From Salisaeta longa DSM 21114 (GTDB lineage Bacteria; Bacteroidota; Rhodothermia; Rhodothermales; Salinibacteraceae): 64,000 nucleotides of DNA. Under the pieces are notes generated by a model. That model was not told where the DNA came from. It worked only from the letters and a program-made list of their open reading frames with translations, and ran no database searches. This document shows positions 56,327 through 64,000 of the stretch, piece after piece (within the stretch, counting starts at the first letter, position 1; each line of letters begins with the position of its first letter). The position numbers and the translations under genes were made by a program. The stretch is from positions 2,130,005 through 2,194,004 of the forward strand of contig NZ_ATTH01000001.1 in NCBI RefSeq assembly GCF_000419585.1, read 5' to 3'.

Positions 56327-57361
56327 CTACGGCGTTGGCCGCGTGGTGTCGGGCGCGGCAGCGCGGCGCTTCAGCTCTTGTTGCACCAAGGTGCGCACCA
56401 GCTCTTGGAGGCGCTCGCGGCTTACGGTGATCGTGTCTTGGCGCGCCGTCGCGTTGCGGTCTTCGACCACCGCCGCCTGATTCAGCACCTTAAACTCGAC
56501 GCGGCGGTTGAGCGTGCGCCCGGTAGCGTTGGCGTTGGTGGCTACGGGGCGCGCTTCGCCGTAGCCCACCGCGGTAAGGCGCGCCGGCGCAATGCCATGC
56601 CGATCGATGAGGTACTGCCGCACCCGACGCGCGCGCGCCTCCGAAAGTTGCTGGTTGTACGCCGCCGTCCCGATGCTGTCGGTGTGGCCGCCCACCGCAA
56701 TCCGCAGCTCGTCGTAGCGCTGCATCACCGTACCCACGGCGTTCAGGATGGGCGTGGCGCTGGGCAGCAGGGTGCTTTCGTCAAACGCAAAGTTGACACC
56801 CGCCGCGCGGAAGAGGCCGGTCTCCAGAATGGCCCGTTCCACCCGGCGCACGGTGGGCACCGGAGCGGGCGGCGGGGGCGGCACGGCCCCTGGCGACACC
56901 GGCACGACGCGCGTGACGGTATCGGGCGGCGCAGGCGGACGCCGGGCCGCTGTGTCGGGCGGCACAACCTGCACCGAGGGGTTCGTCACCACCAGGTCGC
57001 CGGTTGGCAGCTGCCGCAGCACGCGGTATAGCGCATCGATCTGCTGATTGAAATCGGCGCGGAGGCGGCGCTCCAGGGCGCGCAGGTCGGCCGGCGCAAG
57101 GGTCCCGCGCGTGATGCGCTGAATCTCGACACGGATGGGCCGCGGGGACGCGGCCGTCTGTTGTTGCGCAGGACCGGGCCCGCCGCGAATCGCGCGGATG
57201 CGCGCACGAACGCGCTGCACGCTGGCCGGGGCCTCGGTGCGCGACGGTGCGGCTGTGGTGGTATCCACCTGCACGGTCTGTGCATGCGCCGCGCCGGACG
57301 CGCCGCTGCAGGCCCACACCAGCCCTCCCCAAACCAACAAATACGTTAGGGCGCGTGTCAC
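56327..57361 (-). CDS. OmpA-family protein with C-terminal peptidoglycan-binding domain
   Basis: The 344-residue envelope protein has a signal peptide (ALTYLLVWGGLVWACSGASG AA region), an Arg/Pro-rich linker with a PPPPPAP stretch (about 130-175), and an OmpA_C domain at about 205-310. The latter has FDESTLLPSATPILNAVGTV, VGGHTDSIGTAAYNQQLSE, ARRVRQYLIDRHGIAPARL and NRRVEFKVL. Such domains hold the outer membrane to peptidoglycan. The GTG start at 57361 shares the four bases GTGA with the stop of the upstream barrel gene, so the two are translationally coupled. Confidence 0.88.
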   Translation of the reverse strand: MTRALTYLLVWGGLVWACSGASGAAHAQTVQVDTTTAAPSRTEAPASVQRVRARIRAIRGGPGPAQQQTAASPRPIRVEIQRITRGTLAPADLRALERRLRADFNQQIDALYRVLRQLPTGDLVVTNPSVQVVPPDTAARRPPAPPDTVTRVVPVSPGAVPPPPPAPVPTVRRVERAILETGLFRAAGVNFAFDESTLLPSATPILNAVGTVMQRYDELRIAVGGHTDSIGTAAYNQQLSEARARRVRQYLIDRHGIAPARLTAVGYGEARPVATNANATGRTLNRRVEFKVLNQAAVVEDRNATARQDTITVSRERLQELVRTLVQQELKRRAAAPDTTRPTP

Positions 57362-59637
57362 AGGAGGATGCGGTAGCCAATGGTAAGGCGATGATAATCG
57401 AAGAGGTTGAGCGTGCTATACTCCAGCACCACGCCGCCTCCACCGATCTTGTAGGTACCGCCCAGGAAGACGTTTGACGCCAGGCCCACGTCGATGCCGG
57501 TGCGCGTGAGCAGTCCCAGGCCGATGCCGGCGTACGGCTCAATCGGCTGGCCCGTTTGGTTTTGCACCGTCGCGCCAAGGAACGAGTAGCCGGCGTTCAT
57601 GAGGGCGAGCACCGAGGTGCCGTCGCGCAGGCCCACCGCAAGCTCCGGCATGAGCTGGAAGTTGGAGGAGGGGCTGGAGCGGTAGTTACCGCGCACGCCA
57701 ATCTGCACCTGCGTAAGCCCCTGACCGAAGCGCGCGCCGGTGTAGGGCATAATTTCTAGCAGCGGCTGCCCGAGCACCGAGCGGTAGAACGGCTGCGTGT
57801 CCCCTTCTTCGGTTGCGGTAGTCGTTGTGGTTTGCACCTGGATGGGCCGCACGTTGGCGCCGAGGGCATTCAGCGCCTGCGTCTGGCGCTCCAGCTGCCG
57901 CTCCAGGGCAGCAATTTGCTCCTCCAGCGCCTGAATGCGGGCCTCGTCGGCCGTGGGCGCATCGCCCTCGGTGGTGCGCAAGTACTCGCGGACGGCCTGC
58001 TGCACCATCTGCTCGATGGAGGCGGCGGTGGTGGCCGTCGTGTCGGCGCCGAGCTCGGCCCGCAGGGCTTGCCGCACGCGCGCCTCCAGCGGTTGGTCCG
58101 GCGCCGGGGCGGCGGCGGTTGTCGGCGGGCCCCCGGCAGGCGAGGCCGCGTCGGGGTTGCCAATCCGGATGTAGATTTCGCCCACCTCGGGCACCGGCAC
58201 GGCAATGGTTCGGTCGGAAAGATTAGACGATGCCGTGGGCGCGGGGGAGCGTGCGGCCTGCGCCACCCGCACGGTGTCGGGCGTGCTTGGCGTCGTAGCG
58301 GCGGTGGGCGCGCGGCCTGCGGGGGCAGGCGCCTGCGGCGTTGCGGCGGCCGGCGCGTTGGCGGGCAGCGGCGCTACAGGCGGTTGGGGGCGACGGGGCG
58401 GCTGCGGGGCCTCGCGGCCGCCGCCCAGGCTAAACTCGACGCCCACGCTGTACATCAGGCTGCCGTACACTTCGCCGGGATTGCTGACGGTGCTGGCCTC
58501 TTCGGTGCTCATCACGAGCCCACGCAGCCCGCCGGTGAGGCGCAACGACCGCACAAGCGGCACCTCAAGGCCTAGGCCGCCCGATGCAAAGTAGCGGTCG
58601 GTGGGCAGCGCCGCGCCGGCGGGCACGTCGTTCGCATACCCCGACAGCACGTTAAAGTAGCCGCCGCCCATGGTTAGGTACGGAACGAAGCGCTGGCCGA
58701 GCGCCCCCACGTCTACGCGCAGCGCCATCTCGCCGCCGTACAGGGCCACCGCATCGGTGCCGCCGCCAATATCTTCAAAGTACGCCGTGCCATCGGCCCC
58801 GCGCCAGTAGAACCCGTAGAGGCCCAGGTATTGCCCAAGCTGCACGCCGGCATTGACGCCGTACAGGTTCTGATCTTTGGGAAAGCCGAGGGCCTCGTTA
58901 AACTCTACGCGGCCATAGAACGGCTTCACAAACAAGCGGGCGCCGCTGAGGCCATCCCCAAACTGCCCGCGGATGGATTGGTCGAGCGCGGTTGTTGTGC
59001 CCGGCCGCCGCCCGCCCAAATACAACCGCACGGCCGCCCGCAGCGTCGGGCTGTACACGGTGCGCTGCCCGGTATCGCCAATGCCATCGTTTGCATCAAA
59101 GAACAGCGCGCTCGGGGTGTACCGGTACGTCAGCAATCCGCCGCCCACCGTCACGGTGTAGCGGCTCGCCGCGGTAAAGGTCAGCCCAGCGCCGCCGCTG
59201 GCGTAGATGCTCTTGTACGTGTCCTTCGCGTCCGGATCGAACTGCAACACCCCGACGCCCGCCTCCAAATAGGGCCGCAACCGCGTAGCCGGCAGGTTAA
59301 AGCGGAGCGTACCGCCGTAGCGCTGCACATCCACCGAGCGGTTGCTCAATCCGGCAAGCGAGCCGATGTTGTTGAGGTCCGACGAGACGCCGCCGTTGAG
59401 CATATACACGCCGCTCAGCTCCACGTAGCGCCCAAACCCGAGGCCCAGCTCGCCGCCGTACATCGCGGTCTCCTCAAGCGCGGCCTGATCCGGCCAAAAG
59501 ACGCCCTCCACCGCCGGCGATATCGTGTAGCTGATGCCGCCCATCTGCGCCGCAGCAACAGATGGACCCAGCAGGAAGAGCGCAACAAACCACCCCAGCA
59601 AGCGAGGTGCGGACGGCAATATGTAACGATGCGTCAT
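57358..59637 (-). CDS. Double beta-barrel outer-membrane protein with coiled-coil middle
   Basis: A 759-residue protein with a signal peptide (LGWFVALFLLGPSVAAAQ). Residues about 35-440 form one Gly/aromatic-rich beta domain (GGELGLGFGRYVELSGVYML, TLRFNLPATRLRPYLEAGVG ...). Then come a Pro/Ala-rich linker (about 445-520), a coiled-coil stretch of about 45 residues (IQALEEQIAALERQLERQTQ ALNAL), and a second barrel from about 625 (LLEIMPYTGARFGQGLTQVQ), ending LTIGYRILL with a terminal hydrophobic strand. It may span the periplasm by the coiled coil and reach a partner, here probably the coupled OmpA protein (inference). The ATG at 59637 gives the signal peptide. Confidence 0.78.
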   Translation of the reverse strand: MTHRYILPSAPRLLGWFVALFLLGPSVAAAQMGGISYTISPAVEGVFWPDQAALEETAMYGGELGLGFGRYVELSGVYMLNGGVSSDLNNIGSLAGLSNRSVDVQRYGGTLRFNLPATRLRPYLEAGVGVLQFDPDAKDTYKSIYASGGAGLTFTAASRYTVTVGGGLLTYRYTPSALFFDANDGIGDTGQRTVYSPTLRAAVRLYLGGRRPGTTTALDQSIRGQFGDGLSGARLFVKPFYGRVEFNEALGFPKDQNLYGVNAGVQLGQYLGLYGFYWRGADGTAYFEDIGGGTDAVALYGGEMALRVDVGALGQRFVPYLTMGGGYFNVLSGYANDVPAGAALPTDRYFASGGLGLEVPLVRSLRLTGGLRGLVMSTEEASTVSNPGEVYGSLMYSVGVEFSLGGGREAPQPPRRPQPPVAPLPANAPAAATPQAPAPAGRAPTAATTPSTPDTVRVAQAARSPAPTASSNLSDRTIAVPVPEVGEIYIRIGNPDAASPAGGPPTTAAAPAPDQPLEARVRQALRAELGADTTATTAASIEQMVQQAVREYLRTTEGDAPTADEARIQALEEQIAALERQLERQTQALNALGANVRPIQVQTTTTTATEEGDTQPFYRSVLGQPLLEIMPYTGARFGQGLTQVQIGVRGNYRSSPSSNFQLMPELAVGLRDGTSVLALMNAGYSFLGATVQNQTGQPIEPYAGIGLGLLTRTGIDVGLASNVFLGGTYKIGGGGVVLEYSTLNLFDYHRLTIGYRILL

Positions 59638-59683
59638 AGAAGCAAAGCAAATGTGAGAAGAAAGACAGGCCGCGGACGAGAGG

Positions 59684-60214
59684 CTACTGGGCGGTATCCG
59701 ACGTCCGCGTAAATGTAAGCCGCAGGGTACCATTCACCGGCTGCGTGAGCCCACCGTACCGGCCGGGCGCATACGATGCCAGCTCCACGTTGTCCACCTG
59801 CTGATCGGCCGTAAGCGTATTCTCATCGGCCAACAAGGTGAGACGCAGCGTCTCGGGCAGCAGCAGGTCTTGCAGCGTCTCGCTGTTCACCGTGCTTAGG
59901 TCAACGATGATGCGACTGTCGCGCCGCACAAACGAACCCGCAATACTAAACGACCCCGTTTGGCCCTCCAGGCGGTAGTCAATGAACACCGCCCCATTGC
60001 CCGAAAAGAAACGCATCTGCGGAGCAGCCGCCAGCGTATCGGCCAGCAGGTTGAAGTCGGCGATGGCCGTGCCTGTCGTTTCAAACGTGAACCGTTGGGC
60101 CGTAAACGTGCCCTCCAGGTTGGTTGACGTACCAGCGCCTCCGCCATCACATCCCGCAACAAAAAGGACAGAAGCGCACAAGACGGCCGCAAAAACCGAG
60201 CGTAAAACAGTCAT
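59684..60214 (-). CDS. Lipoprotein, unknown domain
   Basis: A 176-residue lipoprotein with a lipobox (ASVLFVAGCDGG, Cys about 22). The rest (about 35-176) is a beta-rich domain (GTFTAQRFTFETTGTAIADF, GNGAVFIDYRLEGQTGSFSI, RRDSRIIVDLSTVNSETL) that I do not recognise. It begins the minus-strand run lipoprotein - double barrel - OmpA, with 46 bp to the next gene, so it is likely a component of the same envelope assembly. The ATG at 60214 was chosen for the signal peptide. Confidence 0.7.
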   Translation of the reverse strand: MTVLRSVFAAVLCASVLFVAGCDGGGAGTSTNLEGTFTAQRFTFETTGTAIADFNLLADTLAAAPQMRFFSGNGAVFIDYRLEGQTGSFSIAGSFVRRDSRIIVDLSTVNSETLQDLLLPETLRLTLLADENTLTADQQVDNVELASYAPGRYGGLTQPVNGTLRLTFTRTSDTAQ

Positions 60215-60544
60215 AGGAAGTGAGTCGCGGGCAAGAAAAAGTCCAGTGGAATGTTGAAATGCTAGCGCAAACCTAACACGAGCGTCCCGTGGAAAGCAAT
60301 GGTAGAGGCCAAGGTTTCGTGGAATGTAACAACTCCACGGCTTCTGTAGGGGATTTTTGGCGAAGGACGCCGCTACTTCCGGCGCACACGTCCGCCCCGT
60401 CGCGGACCTCAGAAGACCATGCCCCCCATCTCGACGCAGCATAAAGGCGTAAAGAAGGCCACAGGCAGCCGGGCCCGTGACCTTCCCTCGCTGCGAACGT
60501 GCGCTCGCTGCAGATGCGGTCTGCCATGAGGGCCGTTGCCGCGG
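60215..60544. other. Intergenic region between the envelope operon and the cytolysin-like gene
   Basis: About 330 bp between minus-strand genes. An imperfect hairpin (CGTGGA / TCCACG near 60308-60340) without a T-run is the only structure noted. It should carry the promoter of the envelope operon; no specific boxes are supported. Confidence 0.4.
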
Positions 60545-62173
60545 CTACATCACGCCAACTGAGTACACAAGCTCGGCCTGGCAATTCTGGCTGCCATTTA
60601 CAAGTCGGATGTCACCGCTGGTGGGCACGTTGCTCCATCCCGTACTGCCAAAGGTGTGTCGCTTGACGCTGCGCACCGTTGCCATGTTTGGGTCTTTGAA
60701 CACTTCGCCCCAGATCTTTTTATCCCACTCTGTGCTGTAAAACGTGATGCCAAACTCGTTGCCGTCTTGCCGCTCAATATCAAAGACGACCTCTTCATTG
60801 AGCCGCACCCGGCCGCCATCGCCCAGGGTCGCCTCCCGAATGAAATCTCCTGCGCGGGTGCCACCCCCGTTCACAATGGCGCGAAACTCGAACTCGCCAT
60901 CCCCCTCGATGCCGTCGCAGTCTTTGCGCACATAAAACTCCTTCAAATGCACCGTGATGGTGTTTATTGTTTGCACCGACGAGCACTCAGTGGCTGTGTA
61001 CTCGGTCGTGTAGCCCAGCTTGGCCAGCTGATCGTCTTTCAGGTACTTGACGGCGTACGCAATGGGCACGCCGGGATTGCTGCGCGAGTACACGGCATTC
61101 TCGCCGGTAATGATCGGCACGAGGTCGCCCGCCGAGCGCGCCGTCACGGCCTCCGACGCCACCGCCGCGTTGCCGCCCAGCGTGACGACTTCTACGGTCG
61201 AACTCGACAGAATCTCCTGATAGCGTGCCTCCAGGTCGCCATCGACCTGCGTCCCGGCGGCATACTTAAACGCTGCCTCCACCTCCGCAGCGGTGTACGA
61301 CGAGGCGGTCTCCATCCGAAACATGATGATCCGCCCGTACGTCACCGACGCGATGTAGGCCGGCGGCGCATCGCTATCGAAGGCCGCCTGCACCGCTTGT
61401 AGCGTCACCTCCGGGCCAAACACGTCTTCAGGCTGTGCGCCGCTCTCCTGCACGAAGCTTACCGTATAAAAGGCCTGCTTGTATGTTGCCATCACCACGC
61501 GCTTCGTCTCGGTCGTTTCGTAGTTGAACTGCGACTGCACGTCGCCGGTGGCCCAGGCCACGTTCAGACCCACGTCTAGCGAGGCCTGCGTCGACGAGTA
61601 CGATGTCGTGATGCGGTTTGAGGAGCTCGCAGCGTTTACGTAGCCCTCCTCGTAGGCGTTGGCATTCCACCACTCCAGCGCCTCGTCGATGGCCGTCTGC
61701 ACGCTCGCCAGATCCGGTTCCTCAATCGTCTTTGTGCCGTTTTCGCCGATGCCGGGCAGGTCAACGCGAATCTTGACGGGTGCCCGATCGAAGCGCGCCG
61801 GCTCGGGCAAGCCATCAAGGAGCGACTGATTGGCCTCGACGAGCGCCCCCGGCCAAATGACATCGGCCGTGGGCCGCAGGATGGCAATCTCTTCGAAGTT
61901 GGTTTGCAGGTTATAGGTCGTGCGAACGCAGGTGCGCTCGACGGTGCCGTCTTGCTCGGTCGTCGTTGTGGTGTCGATGGGCGTGCGCGCCGCATCGCTC
62001 GGCTGCACGTTAAGGAGCGCGTCGGCATCGTACGTCAGCCCAGACAGATATTCGCCGATTGACGCCCCGTCCGGACGCTGGCCCGGCTCGGTCATTCCGG
62101 AGCCGCTGTCGCAGCCGGTCGCGATGAAGAAGATCAACAGCAAAGAGGGGAAAATAAATCGGAAGCATCTCAT
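60545..62173 (-). CDS. Cholesterol-dependent-cytolysin-like lipoprotein with alternative C-terminal domain
   Basis: A 542-residue lipoprotein (lipobox FIATGCDSG, Cys21). Residues about 40-400 match thiol-activated/cholesterol-dependent cytolysins: VIWPGALVEANQSLLDGLP (106-123), DRAPVKIRVDLPG (129-141), the KQAFYTVSFV segment with EDVFGPEVTL (232-259), IASVTYGRIIMFRMET (274-289), the conserved paired glycines in VTLGGNAA (330-337), and NPGVPIAYAVKYL (366-378). The CDC undecapeptide ECTGLAWEWWR and domain 4 are absent. The C-terminal ~130 residues form another beta-rich domain (HLKEFYVRKDCDGIEGDGEF ... GITFYSTEWDKKIW). The protein may be a pore former or a pore partner of the CDC-like group; lipid anchoring suggests it stays on the cell surface or in the periplasm. 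Complete, ATG start. Confidence 0.82.
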   Translation of the reverse strand: MRCFRFIFPSLLLIFFIATGCDSGSGMTEPGQRPDGASIGEYLSGLTYDADALLNVQPSDAARTPIDTTTTTEQDGTVERTCVRTTYNLQTNFEEIAILRPTADVIWPGALVEANQSLLDGLPEPARFDRAPVKIRVDLPGIGENGTKTIEEPDLASVQTAIDEALEWWNANAYEEGYVNAASSSNRITTSYSSTQASLDVGLNVAWATGDVQSQFNYETTETKRVVMATYKQAFYTVSFVQESGAQPEDVFGPEVTLQAVQAAFDSDAPPAYIASVTYGRIIMFRMETASSYTAAEVEAAFKYAAGTQVDGDLEARYQEILSSSTVEVVTLGGNAAVASEAVTARSAGDLVPIITGENAVYSRSNPGVPIAYAVKYLKDDQLAKLGYTTEYTATECSSVQTINTITVHLKEFYVRKDCDGIEGDGEFEFRAIVNGGGTRAGDFIREATLGDGGRVRLNEEVVFDIERQDGNEFGITFYSTEWDKKIWGEVFKDPNMATVRSVKRHTFGSTGWSNVPTSGDIRLVNGSQNCQAELVYSVGVM

Positions 62174-62482
62174 GGGGTGTCCTGTGCTTTGTGGTGAGCA
62201 ACCTATGAAGAAAGGGCGCTGCGGCCCTCATGTACTCACGCATCAGATGGCCCCCCAACCGATAATACCCCATCAAATCTTCACATTTTCGGATGACCGT
62301 CGCGCGGGCTTATGGTGCGATGCGTCTTTTGCCCGTGGCCCCTATCGAGAAATGGCGCAGTGCGCGCCTCGAAGGAGCGCACGTTGTGCAACAAACCAGA
62401 CGCGGCATTGCTTTCTGCTCTAGCAGCCCATACTTTTGTGAAGGAAAAACGAACGACTCGTGCGCGCTGTTGAGAGAATGGG
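62174..62482. other. Divergent region cytolysin-like gene / ECF sigma gene
   Basis: About 310 bp with both 5' regions. Nothing better than weak A+T-rich spots is seen (TTTGAT and TATTAT on the minus strand near 62262-62278). No RNA or repeat. Confidence 0.4.
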
Positions 62483-63076
62483 ATGCCAACTACCGCACCG
62501 TTTACCACCTTGCTCGACGCCTTAACCGGCGGCAATCGCACCGTCGTGGATGCCGTGCTGCCACACGTGTACGATGCGCTGCGTGCACTGGCTCATCAGA
62601 AGCTGCGCGGCGAGCGCGCCGACCACACGCTCAACACGACGGCCCTCGTGCACGAGGCGTACGAGAAGCTCGTCGAACAGGACCGCATGACATGGCAAAA
62701 CCGCGCCCACTTTATGGGGGTTGCGGCGCTGTCAATGCGGCGCATCCTGATCAACTACGCCCACAAGCGCAACGCGCAGAAGCGCGGCGGCGGCGCGCCG
62801 GTGGCTACCTTCGAGGACGGCATGGCGCCGCGCGACGTGCACGCCGCGGATCTGATTGACCTGGATGATGCCCTGCAGCGGCTCGAAGAGCTCAACGAGC
62901 GGCAGGCGCAGGTTGTCACCTACCGCTTCTTCGGCGGGCTTACGCAAAAAGAAATTGCCGAGGTGATCGGTGTGTCGGTGCCCACCGTGCGGCGCGACTG
63001 GCGCTTGGCCCGTGCCTGGCTGAGCCGCGAGATGAAGCCGCCTGCGCCCGACGCAAAAAAAGACGCAACGGCATGA
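62483..63076 (+). CDS. ECF-type RNA polymerase sigma factor (TIGR02999-like)
   Basis: A 197-residue sigma factor. Region 2 reads LPHVYDALRALAHQKLRGER with LNTTALVHEAYEKLVEQDRM and WQNRAHFMGVAALSMRRILI; region 4 is LEELNERQAQVVTYRFFGGL followed by the helix-turn-helix KEIAEVIGVSVPTVRRDWRL. This pattern, with the MRRILINYAHKR segment, is the TIGR02999/ECF group that is often next to serine/threonine kinases, as here: a kinase gene follows after 98 bp. Activation by that kinase, rather than by a separate anti-sigma factor, is inferred. Confidence 0.9.
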   Translation: MPTTAPFTTLLDALTGGNRTVVDAVLPHVYDALRALAHQKLRGERADHTLNTTALVHEAYEKLVEQDRMTWQNRAHFMGVAALSMRRILINYAHKRNAQKRGGGAPVATFEDGMAPRDVHAADLIDLDDALQRLEELNERQAQVVTYRFFGGLTQKEIAEVIGVSVPTVRRDWRLARAWLSREMKPPAPDAKKDATA

Positions 63077-63174
63077 TCGGTCGGCGCGCATTTTCCTGCG
63101 TCTATAGGTAGCCCGGCGCCCATGCCTTTGGGCGCTTCGCCTGCCCGCCCTCCCAACTATTCCACCAGACCACC

Positions 63175-64000
63175 ATGGATGGGGCTCGATGGTCACAGAT
63201 CCAAACGCTTTTTGAGTCAGCGCTGGAGCGCGCGCCTGCCGATCGGGATGCCTTCTTGCGAACAGCGTGTACAGGCGACCCTGACCTCCTTGCTGAGCTT
63301 CGGTCGCTGCTCGCGGCAGACGCCGCGGCCCATCCGTTGCTCGACGGCCTAGCCCTCGATGCCATCCGCCTGCCTACCGACCTCCTGCCGCTCGGCATCC
63401 TTCCTGCAGAGGGTGAGCGCGTTGGCCCTTACCGTATCGTGCGGCCGCTCGGCCATGGCGGCATGGGCGCCGTCTTCCTCGCTGCGCGCACAGACGGTCA
63501 GTTCGAGCAACGGGTTGCCCTCAAGCTGATTCGCGGCGGCATTTTCTCCACGTCGGTCGTCCAGCGCTTTCAACGCGAGCGCCAGATCCTCGCACGCCTG
63601 CAACATCCGCACATCGCACAATTGCTCGATGGGGGGCTCACCGAGGACGGGCATCCCTACTTCGCAATGGAGTACGTTGACGGCGTGCCGCTTGACCGCT
63701 ACTGCACCCGGCACGGCGCTTCGGTCGAGGAGCGGATTCGGCTCATGCAAACCGTGTGTGAGGCTGTGCAGTACGCCCATCACCGGCTCGTTGTCCACCG
63801 CGACTTGAAGCCGTCGAACATCCTCGTCACGGAAGCGGGCACGGTGAAGCTGCTCGACTTTGGCATTGCCAAAGTGCTGGCCTCCGACGATGACCTGGGG
63901 CCGGCGTTTGCCCGTACCCGCACCGGTCGCGCTGTGATGACGCCCGCCTACGCAGCCCCCGAACAGCTGCGCCACGCGCCGGTGACGACGGCCACGGACG
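63175..64000 (+). CDS. Serine/threonine protein kinase (truncated by window end)
   Basis: An open frame from ATG 63175 reaches the right edge without a stop; 275 residues are visible. The start MDGARWSQIQTLFESALERA and the next ~60 residues are the usual leader of PknB-type kinases paired with ECF sigma factors. The kinase domain begins near residue 84 (GPYRIVRPLGHGGMGAVFLA). It has Lys117 in VALKLI, MEYVDGVPLD, the catalytic loop VVHRDLKPSNILV (Asp210, Asn215), DFGIAK (Asp228) and TPAYAAPEQLR. All key residues are present, so it should be active. Related proteins continue with a membrane segment and TPR repeats, which would lie outside the window. Confidence 0.92.
   Translation, partial: MDGARWSQIQTLFESALERAPADRDAFLRTACTGDPDLLAELRSLLAADAAAHPLLDGLALDAIRLPTDLLPLGILPAEGERVGPYRIVRPLGHGGMGAVFLAARTDGQFEQRVALKLIRGGIFSTSVVQRFQRERQILARLQHPHIAQLLDGGLTEDGHPYFAMEYVDGVPLDRYCTRHGASVEERIRLMQTVCEAVQYAHHRLVVHRDLKPSNILVTEAGTVKLLDFGIAKVLASDDDLGPAFARTRTGRAVMTPAYAAPEQLRHAPVTTATD

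Overview
The window looks like a chromosomal piece of a high-GC, Gram-negative member of the Bacteroidota/Rhodothermota line, close to the halophilic Salinibacter/Salisaeta type. This is inference from gene content. Supporting signs are a type IX secretion sorting tail (4664-8212), a PID-CTERM-like tail (8257-8637), a bacillithiol glycosyltransferase (BshA), an F-type ATP synthase operon without the beta and epsilon genes, SusB-type GH97, many outer-membrane barrels and lipoproteins, acidic proteins, and genes that generally lack a clear Shine-Dalgarno sequence. No transposase, phage gene, CRISPR array or rRNA was seen. One tRNA, Ser(GCU), is present.

Left part (1-20,440). Housekeeping and envelope genes (a degenerate galactokinase-like protein, an SCP2-like protein, a DUF427 protein, a large T9SS cargo protein, accA, gcvP, GH97, leuS) are separated by five unusually long intergenic blocks. 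These blocks are built almost entirely from one family of composite repeats. A conserved module A of about 75-80 bp alternates with a long interrupted palindrome B, whose arms start TTGTCATCGCGAGGA and end CTCGCAATGACAA. Short extra modules (C, D, E) are nested inside. About 20 A copies are recognisable. Recent duplications include a 271-bp tandem and a 212-bp direct repeat. I saw no copy in the remaining 43.5 kb.

Middle part (20,440-44,600). A minus-strand group dprA-ispH-methyltransferase diverges from a pair of AhpD-like proteins, one without its cysteines. Next come rnhB, a GCS2-CBS fusion protein, a small outer-membrane barrel, bshA, a TPR membrane protein and a central metabolism block (gap, a strong terminator, pgk, a MscS channel, a DDAH-like hydrolase, a family 2 glycosyltransferase). 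After tRNA-Ser lies a ten-gene minus-strand unit: M23 peptidase, bactofilin, atpZ, atpI, atpB, atpE, atpF, atpH, atpA, atpG. It joins cell-shape genes to the proton-translocating ATPase.

Right part (44,600-64,000). This holds a three-FAS1-domain lipoprotein ending in a cupredoxin-like domain, purB, a GH15 glucoamylase/trehalase-like enzyme, a queuosine-precursor transporter, a PhoR-like histidine kinase without a partner, and an overlapping Lon-like protease/Usp/fluoride-channel operon. A minus-strand envelope operon follows (lipoprotein, double-barrel outer-membrane protein, OmpA protein). Upstream of it is a lipoprotein related to cholesterol-dependent cytolysins that lacks the undecapeptide and carries a different C-terminal domain. 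The window ends in an ECF sigma factor followed by a serine/threonine kinase that runs off the right edge.

The items most worth a second look are the composite repeat family, the cytolysin-like lipoprotein, the degenerate galactokinase, and the FAS1-cupredoxin and GCS2-CBS fusions.
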